Shown piece by piece: positions 57,895-64,000 of a stretch of 64,000 bases of DNA. Numbering within the stretch: position 1 is the stretch's first letter; each line of letters starts with the position of its first letter. The translations under genes were made by a program, and so were the position numbers. Source of the DNA: Angiostrongylus vasorum (Eukaryota > Nematoda > Chromadorea > Rhabditida > Metastrongylidae); contig JADANN010000098.1 in the NCBI GenBank assembly GCA_018806985.1, forward strand, positions 558,001 through 622,000, given 5' to 3'. A model generated the notes under the pieces. The model did no database searches. It was given only the letters and a program-made list of their open reading frames with translations, and was not told the origin of the DNA.

Positions 57895-57990
57895 AAGGAT
57901 AAAGCTTTCGGCGTTGATAAATCCAGAACGGATAAACCATGCATTCGACTTCATCTAGCATCGTTTCCAAAATTATTGTTTTACTATTGT
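57895..57990 (-). mobile_element. SINE-1 3'-end fragment
   Basis: AAAGCTTTCGGCGTTGATAA and CATGCATTCGACTTCATCTA match the reversed SINE-1 end. It directly adjoins the SINE-2 at 58007. Confidence 0.55.
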
Positions 57991-58006
57991 ATACAATTGA
58001 AAAAAA

Positions 58007-58370
58007 GTGGTGGATAGCACAGTGGTAGTGATGTCTGTCAACACGAGAATGGCGCTCGTTCGATTCTGCTCCGGGAAACCAAGCCTCCCATTCCTCTGGG
58101 GTCGGGAAATCGGTACCGGACCTATCTGGGAAAGAAATCGCTCTCCGCAATCCAACTGGGAACGCTCCAGCCCGGCTATCTCAGGACTCCAGTGAGAACA
58201 GCTACCAGCATTCTACAACATTCAAAGATGAAGTAAAAATCCTCAAGCGGCAAACGAAGCCACACGTAAAAGTTGGGAGGTCTTCGTGGACAATGGATGA
58301 GAGGAAACGAATCGAATGTGAGAAGTGCTGGGATCCGCACAGTAGACGTGAAGACGTATCACATAAAATA
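58007..58370 (+). mobile_element. SINE-2 (tRNA-like head)
   Basis: Best-preserved copy with 9541: GTGGATAGCACAGTGGTAGT (A box), CTCGTTCGATTCTGCTCCG (B box), CTATCTCAGGACTCCAG, and a 3' part GGACAATGGATGAGAGG...GTGCTGGGATCCGCACAG...GTGAAGAC that resembles the coding and non-coding end of LINE-B. Confidence 0.85.
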
Positions 58371-58379
58371 AACAAAGTG

Positions 58380-59485
58380 AAAAAAACACAACTGAAAAAA
58401 ATGATTAGAGACGTTATAGCCTCTTAATTTAGAATAGATGGCATAGTAAATACTTTCCTAGGATTACTCAGCTTGATTACCTCGTCGGAATGGTTTGATA
58501 AAGTCTGTTGAACGAAAACCAAAGAGGTAACTTAGTTGTGTGAAAAGAGATAAGATTGAAGGAAGGATTGCTGAACCCGCGATGGTCAATATTTTACTTA
58601 CTGCCCATTATTTCTTCTCTTTTCGTGGCAAGGTAAAAAAGGCTGCTATAAGGGCTCTCCATCTTGACCTCGCTATCGATGCATTTCCTCCTTGATCATG
58701 AATACGAAATAGGTCTTGAAGATCTGAACTATGCGGAGTTGCTTTGTTTCGTTATTTATTTTGAAATCATGAGATAGTTGGATAAGGGCTATTATAGCTC
58801 TTCGCTTTCATCGGCCACATTACAAGTGTGATGGTAATCTGAGAGCAATCCAGTATCCTCATGGATAGGTGTTAGCAAGCCGGTTTCGCCGTTCCCTGGT
58901 CAAAGTAATGCAGCATTAAGTATGATTCATATTTTTCCGGACGTGTAATAATTAAGCGACAGACAGTGGGAGGCTTAGGGTTGTGAATGCAGAATCTGCC
59001 GCATGTTCGAAAACCCTTGTGTTCATTTCTTTCATTACGATAATAAAGGACAATTTGGCTCGATGGAGATTCAATCGAGAACTTATAATCGCTTCAATGG
59101 AACCTTGTTCCACTAAGGTTACCAAAATATTTAAAGGCTTCCTTTGAAACGAGGAAATACAGAAAAAAATTTCAAAATGATCATCTCCTGCTCCCTAACA
59201 GAAGGAATTCATCCGTCTTCTACACCACCACGATGTAAAAAAAATCTTATCAAGGAAAGCTTCGTTTGCTATTGATAGAGCGCCCCGGAAAACTAAACCT
59301 ACATAAACTGAACAATAAAAAGACATCCTCAATATCCAAACACGTACTTTAGCCTCAGAAACTATTTCAACGATTAATCACCAGCCCATTGCTAGCACCA
59401 TGTTCAAAAACGAGTGTCCTTTGCCCGGTAGCACATAAAAAAAACGAATTTTAATGAGTCATCAACAACGTTCTTTTCCTTCTAC
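58380..59485. other. Non-coding stretch, nothing recognised
   Basis: About 1.1 kb without a recognised gene or repeat; a terminal phosphatase exon could be hidden here but none was supported. Confidence 0.3.
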
Positions 59486-59487
59486 AG

Positions 59488-59847
59488 GCATCTTCCAGAA
59501 AGATCGGACTACGCATACATCGAAAGAAGACTGAGTTCATGGAAAAACCATTGCGCGAAGGCGATCAGTTGAAACTGGATAACTGTCTAATTTCAGAGAC
59601 CACCTCCTATGTATAACTTGCGTGATCAATGGACACGAAAAATAATATGGAGAAGAAACTAGGTAGAAGAAGCAGAGCAGGTTGGGCGGTATTCTGGCCT
59701 CTCAAAGAAGCCACCGACCAAATTAAGAACCCGAAAATCCGTGCTCACCTTTTTTGATTCAACGGTCCTGTCAGCGCTCTGTTTTGATGAAGAGACGTGG
59801 GCTGATACTTCAACCACGTCAAGAATACTCCGTACTATTCACAGATC
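59488..59847 (+). mobile_element. LINE-B, 5' part of split copy
   Basis: Reads SSRKIGLRIHRKKTEFM, LDNCLISETTSYV, LGRRSRAGWAVFWPLKEATD and ILRTIHR. These are the post-palm regions of the LINE reverse transcriptase (compare GRKIGPRINQKKT in the 26040-24640 copy). It stops at a PLE insertion and resumes at 61841. Confidence 0.85.
59836..59847. repeat. Target-site duplication, left
   Basis: TATTCACAGATC, repeated exactly at 61841-61852 on the other side of the PLE. In the LINE-B reading frame the site is read once, as IHRS. Confidence 0.85.
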
Positions 59848-60000
59848 TTAATAACTCAAAAGACCGACTTTCTATAAACCTCGGCATAAATGGTTGATAT
59901 ATTTATTTATATGATTTTATAAATTGATCTTCTTTAGCTGATGCGAGGTTGGTATAGGTCTTCGTTGTCGTTGTCGTTGTTGTTGGTGTTGTTGGTCGAT

Positions 60001-60036
60001 GGCTGATGTTTCGGCGATTTCGCCTTCCTCAGAGCC
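60001..60036 (-). ncRNA. Hammerhead ribozyme candidate, left arm
   Basis: Minus strand: GGCT-CTGAGGA-A-GGCGAAATCGCC-GAAA-CATC-AGCC, identical to the motif in the right arm. All core positions fit; the cleavage triplet is ATC. Confidence 0.65.
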
Positions 60037-60419
60037 TGGACGTATTTTACATTAGAATACTTTAATTATTCGGTGGAAAAGGCGAAAGTATTAACGAAGA
60101 TCAAAGTTTTAAATAGATGGTGGGTTAGGATGCTACGGTCAAACTGAAAGGCTACTCACCGTGATGTTACGAGTGGGACTGGCCCACGCGTTGTTCACGT
60201 GGGGTCGCGAGCACGATACACCCCGGGGTCAAAATATCATTTTTGAAATAGGGCGCCAGGTCACGTGTGATAGTGAGGCATTCGTCTTTCCGGTTCATCC
60301 TTGGATTTTTGAAACTTATCCGAAAACAGAATAAAAATGTACGGCTTGTCGATTGCGCAACTAATGACTCTCTTAACACAGTGTCTTAGTTGTTCAATCT
60401 TCAGGTGGTCTGGAAAATA

Positions 60420-60914
60420 TTTTGCACAAATTAGAGGGTTGGCCATGGGACAGCGTTTAGCACAAGCCTTGCCAACGCTTTCATGTCTAAGCTGGTAGCT
60501 CCTGTTCTCGACCACCAACCCTTATTCTACTGTCGATACATAGACGACTGCTTCATCGTCTGTTCCACACAAGAACAGATGGATGAGTGCCTTGAATTGT
60601 TAGACCGACAGTCAGAGTATATAAAATTTACACGAAAAAAACAAACCGAAAACTGGCTTCCATTCTTAAACGTCCAGATAAAGCTCTCAGAAAGTGGCTA
60701 TATAACAAAGTGGTATCGTAAGCCATGTAGAAAGAACATACTAGTTCACTACCTCTCCTCTCATCCTTCACACATGAAAAAAGCACTTATCAAAAACTTG
60801 TACCGTACGGCTAAAAATATGTGCACAGGAGAAGAGGAAAGGAAGGAATCGCAAAACCTCGCACGAAAAATCGCCATTTCCAATGGCTACGACGTAGAAG
60901 GCACTCGGGGTTAG
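60420..60914 (+). pseudogene. Penelope reverse transcriptase, truncated
   Basis: GLAMGQRLAQAL leads, after a one-base deletion (a GG read as G near 60467), into the main frame: LVAPVLDHQPLFYCRYIDDC (catalytic YIDD kept), FIVCSTQEQMDECLELLD, NWLPFLNVQIKLSESGYITK and WYRKPCRKNILVHYLSSHP, ending at TAG 60914. Fingers and N-terminal domains are missing, so it is not a working enzyme. Confidence 0.85.
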
Positions 60915-61089
60915 GCAAAAAACGTAAGGTAGTTCTCCCAAAACAATGTTTCGGACGTAAGTAAGATTCCTTTTAAGCTACCCTTCATATCAAATGAAAT
61001 ATGTTACGCCATTAAGAGATGCTTAAGAAAAAAGTGGTCTTGAAAATTATATAATGATTATTGATATACCGCCCAGTACCCTATGCCGT

Positions 61090-61499
61090 CAATTAGTTCG
61101 CAACCGTCTCTATGATCGTTTGTGCAGCTCAGAAAACTGTATGATCTGTCCTAACGGGAGAGACTGGGGATTGCATGAGTTCAGGTATAATATACTTGAT
61201 CTCATGTAACGCATGCGGTGAGGAATATATTGGGGGAAACGGGTAGACCACTTTGTGCCCGCATAAAAGAACATCTAGATGAGAAAGCTAAAATTCGTCA
61301 AAACACTCCACTAGGTACGCATAGGGCACAGAAGCACAACGGCGATGATTTTGAACTGACTGTGCGGATCCTAGCGCAGGAGTCGAAAGCATCTACGCGC
61401 AAAACTCTTGAAGCGTTTCGGATAAATTTCAAAAATCCAAAGATGAACCGGAAAGACGAATGCCTCACTATCACACGTGACCTGGCGCCCTATTTTTAA
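61090..61499 (+). pseudogene. Penelope GIY-YIG endonuclease domain
   Basis: Cys-containing linker (LVRNRLYDRLCSSENCMICP), then SSGIIYLISCNACGEEYIG (GIY-YIG type), GRPLCARIKEHLDEKAK and LEAFRINFKNPKMNRKDECL, stopping at TAA 61499. Two frame breaks: near 61170, and at a run of five G near 61236 where four would keep the frame. This domain nicks DNA for PLE insertion. Confidence 0.8.
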
Positions 61500-61705
61500 A
61501 ATGATTTTTTGACCCCGGGCTGTGTCGTGCTTGCGATCCCACGTGAACAACGTGTGGGTCAATCCCAATCGTAACATCACGGCGGGTAGCCTTTCAGTTT
61601 GACCGTAGCATCCTAACCCACCATCTATTTAAAACTTTGATCTTCGTTAATACTTTCGCCTTTTCCACCGAATAATTAAAGTATTCTAATGTAAAAATAC
61701 GTCCA

Positions 61706-61741
61706 GGCTCTGAGGAAGGCGAAATCGCCGAAACATCAGCC
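61706..61741 (+). ncRNA. Hammerhead ribozyme candidate, right arm
   Basis: GGCT(706-709)-CTGAGGA(710-716)-A-GGCGA/TCGCC(718-729)-GAAA(730-733)-CATC-AGCC(738-741). Stem I has 4 pairs and stem II 4-5 pairs with a tetraloop; stem III is one A to U pair. Cleavage is expected after C737. One unpaired A sits between the core and stem II. This minimal type-I form is known from Penelope-like elements. Confidence 0.7.
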
Positions 61742-61840
61742 ATCGACCAACAACACCAACAACAACGACAACGACAACGAAGACCTATACCAACCTCACA
61801 TCAGCTAAAGAAGATCAGTTTATAAGATCATATAAATAAA

Positions 61841-62265
61841 TATTCACAGATCGCCAGAACGATATGGAATGCGAAACTGTGATCTTCAAAATTTGCCTCA
61901 TACCCGGGATCGAGAAGAACATACAACAATAGCGAAACCAAAATGGACCGGTGAGACAACGAGAAGAACAGAGAGTAGATGGACGAAAAGAACTGTAGAA
62001 TGGACTCCATGAGAACGGAAGCATCTCCTGGGACGGCCACCTACACGTTGGGCGGATGTGTTCGTAACCAAAATTAGTCAGCTGTACTCGCAGTTGCAGT
62101 TATTTTGCAGATTACGGTGTCAGACTCGCGTTCTTCTTCATGCTCGGATAAGACCATCACCATGGACAACGACTGCCAGAAAAGGAAATGAATGGCAAAT
62201 GTGCTGGGGTCCACATAACTCGTGAAGACGGAACGTCCAAGTGTCCAAGTATCCAAGTAGTGATT
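61841..62265 (+). mobile_element. LINE-B, 3' part of split copy
   Basis: Resumes as SPERYGMRNC, then TIAKPKWTGE, SRWTKRTVEWTP and, after a frame change, GRPPTRWADVFVTKISQL, and near the end TTTARKGNEWQMCWGPH. The 3' end carries GTGAAGACGGAACGTCCAAG followed by a short TCCAAGTA-type tandem tail. Confidence 0.85.
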
Positions 62266-62269
62266 CTTT

Positions 62270-63290
62270 GTTCTCAGATCAGAAAAGATTTTGGAAAGAT
62301 GTAAACGCGCTAAGCGTTCTCACCAAATTTCATCCGGATGTCAACGGTAATTGCTGTAGTTCATCTACGGACGTCTTAAAACGAATGTCAAACGTAACCA
62401 AATCTTGTTCCCTGCCCTTGTCAGCACGAAACTGTACTATGAAACTACATTTTGAAGCAACACTTTCTCTACCACCTACGAGCTCTATATTACATACCAG
62501 TTAAGAACTCACCTTATTGTAAAAGATTGAACCCTAATGTATATGGCCCTGTATATGTAATATCTCAATCGCTACAACCAGCTGAGTGATGATTCATTGC
62601 TAAAATATACCTGTGGTCGTGCCACGAATGACGATCGCCTCGGTAATTAGGGATGATCTTATTCACGTAGTGATTCTCATCGTGTAGTACTTCACACCGG
62701 AATTCCGTTTTTTTTCTTTCCCGTTTTATTTTCGCTTTTCTGTGTTTTGCTTGCAAAGCGTTCTTATCTCCAATCAGAAAGCATCCAACGAGGAACACTC
62801 ATTTCAATGAACTTCCTCGCTTTGAAGAAGAAAACGACAAAAGTTGAGTTGAGATGAAACAGAGAGAAGAGATGAGGAAAAAGAAAGACAAAAGAGAGGC
62901 TGAGAATGAGAATGATCCCATGATCTTCTTCGTTGTAACAGCAAAATACAAGAGAAGGAGATTGTGAATGAGAGAGAATGAAAGAGAGGGAAAAGGGAAG
63001 ACGGAGAGAGTCAGCTAGAGAGAGGTCGTACAGCTGAGAGTCAGAATTCGTCTTATCCTTTGCCCTGGAACTCGCTCACTAGGGAGCGGTCAAAGACGCT
63101 GAGTGCTTAGCAGAGCCCCCTGTAATCCACCGGCTGGCCGCCTCCCGTCACTGAGCTCACCCTTGAGACCATAATCTTCTCGCGATCACTCCGCTTCTTT
63201 GTTTACTACGCTTAGCGTTTTCCCCTTAATAGTAAACTCATATCACTTTTATTAAAACCTACAGTGTTTCTTCAAGTGAAAAACGCAGTT
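62270..63290. other. Non-coding; purine-rich and GC-richer block
   Basis: A GAGA/GAAA-rich stretch at about 62850-63010 is followed by a GC-richer block (63040-63180) with little repeat character. It may be the 5' region of a gene starting near 63294. No specific promoter motif is recognised. Confidence 0.35.
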
Positions 63291-63293
63291 TTG

Positions 63294-63361
63294 ATGGTTC
63301 TGGTGTGGATCTGCTTGTTGGCTTGTCATAGCTTCCTGCAGTCATCTTCCTTCCACCTGAA
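63294..63361 (+). CDS. Possible signal-peptide exon
   Basis: An AG at 63287-63288 lies 5 bases before ATG. The frame reads MVLVWICLLACHSFLQ, a plausible secretory signal, and meets a GT (AACGGTTTC) soon after. Downstream exons were not identified, so this is tentative. Confidence 0.25.
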
Positions 63362-63624
63362 CGGTTTCTTTTTTTGATGATATTCGCTGCCTCCAATATC
63401 ACCACGAGTCATCTACTATCTACTAATTAGTTAACGATGTACGAAATGTCGTAAGTGCTAACAGTGATCACCATATTGATTTTTCGGGAGTACGACTGCT
63501 TGACTTTCTTTCATAAGTGTACCATATTTCATAACTTTGAAAACAAAGGCTTATGTTGTTTCTATCGTTCTTCATTTTCAGCATTACTAATTACTTCTAT
63601 AAATATTTCGTGATCTTCCCAAGA

Positions 63625-64000
63625 GTTTACCACCTCATCGTGGCTGGGAGGTATTCCTGGGTGTCGGAGTGCAATGTACAGCGGAGGGATTCATTCGACC
63701 GGGAGGGTCTCCAGGCTGAGGACTCCGGCGTTTCCATCAGGAAGCCTAACTAGGGAGTAAACCAATACCAGGATCCACCACCGTCCTGGTATCGAACTAC
63801 TCAAACGTACCGAACATCAAAGTCGCATGGTGGCAGATCTCCCTCTGATCCACAAGGATTACGAGTGCCTATGGTGGTAACAGCCTTGGGCAGACTTTAG
63901 CCAGGCTGAGCTCGTGGCTCCAGGGCACCACAACGGCTAAACCAGCAAAACTCCGAAAAATAGAGATTATGTTGTGGACCGCACACCCAGTGAGGACGGG
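63625..64000 (+). mobile_element. HR1 SINE-like repeat, cut by window end
   Basis: Well-preserved copy: GTTTACCACCTCATCGTGGC, CAATGTACAGCGG, GGAGTAAACCAATACCAGGA, GAGATTATGTTGTGGACCGC and GTGAGGACGGG at the window end. Confidence 0.85.

Larger units (their letters stand above)
59848..61840 (+). mobile_element. Penelope-like element with inverted arm
   Basis: Left arm 59848-60326 is an inverted copy of the right end (about 61420-61840), including the last part of the GIY-YIG frame, the hammerhead-like motif and the CAA tract. Between them lie a 5'-truncated reverse transcriptase (about 60420-60914) and a GIY-YIG nuclease (about 61090-61499). It is flanked by a 12-bp target-site duplication and splits LINE-B. 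This arrangement, with partial inverted terminal copies and 5' truncation, is typical for Penelope-like elements. Confidence 0.9.

Noticed and set aside
59485..59620. Possible last exon of the phosphatase gene (acceptor CTACAG, frame ASSRKIGLRIHRKK to a stop)
   Set aside because: The same residues occur in LINE-B (GRKIGPRINQKKT at the 24640-26040 copy) and the sequence continues into other LINE motifs, so this is the truncated start of a LINE copy.

Overview
The window looks like repeat-rich nuclear DNA from a nematode, probably a strongylid of the hookworm type. This rests on small GT-AG introns, start codons directly after splice-acceptor sequence (suggesting spliced-leader trans-splicing), a nematode-type CX-module gene, a TWK-like two-pore potassium channel, a divergent PP1-like phosphatase, and retroelement families that resemble those I know from strongylids. 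The species assignment is from recall, not a search.

Three multi-exon genes can be built with phased introns. (1) 6888-11016 (+): a secreted, Gly-rich CX-module protein. (2) 29011-22876 (-): a two-pore-domain K+ channel with both selectivity filters, carrying apparent frameshifts next to T runs. (3) 49465-56890 (+): a PP1/PPP-family Ser/Thr phosphatase with all metal-binding motifs; its last exon was not found. Exons 5 and 6 of the phosphatase are repeated at 36723-38785 in a 2.06-kb partial duplication. A minus-strand reading frame at 824-361 may be a further, broken gene.

Most of the rest is transposon-derived. Penelope-like elements (PLEs, with reverse transcriptase plus a GIY-YIG nuclease) occur at 7313-8189, 12400-19535, 30640-33880 and 59848-61840. 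Their terminal parts carry about a dozen hammerhead-ribozyme-like motifs. Short PLE-like elements with such motifs lie at 41455-42075, 43935-44155, 48635-48845 and 53075-53385. Two RTE/CR1-like LINE families are present: LINE-A (12738-15146, 30900-33592, a scrap near 18900) and LINE-B (26040-24640, and 59488-62265 split by a PLE). LINE-A copies sit inside PLEs, and a PLE sits inside LINE-B with a 12-bp target duplication. Several SINE-like families (called HR1, SINE-1, SINE-2 and a foldback SINE-3 here) are scattered throughout; HR1 and SINE-2 share their 3' tails with LINE-B. A degenerate mariner fragment lies near 44.6-44.9 kb.

Many reading-frame breaks lie at homopolymer runs, so some apparent pseudogenization may be uncorrected sequencing error. 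I found no CRISPR array, rRNA gene or convincing functional tRNA gene. The most interesting structure is the nested set of hammerhead-bearing Penelope elements; this is a known type of biology, and the particular arrangements here are the part worth checking.
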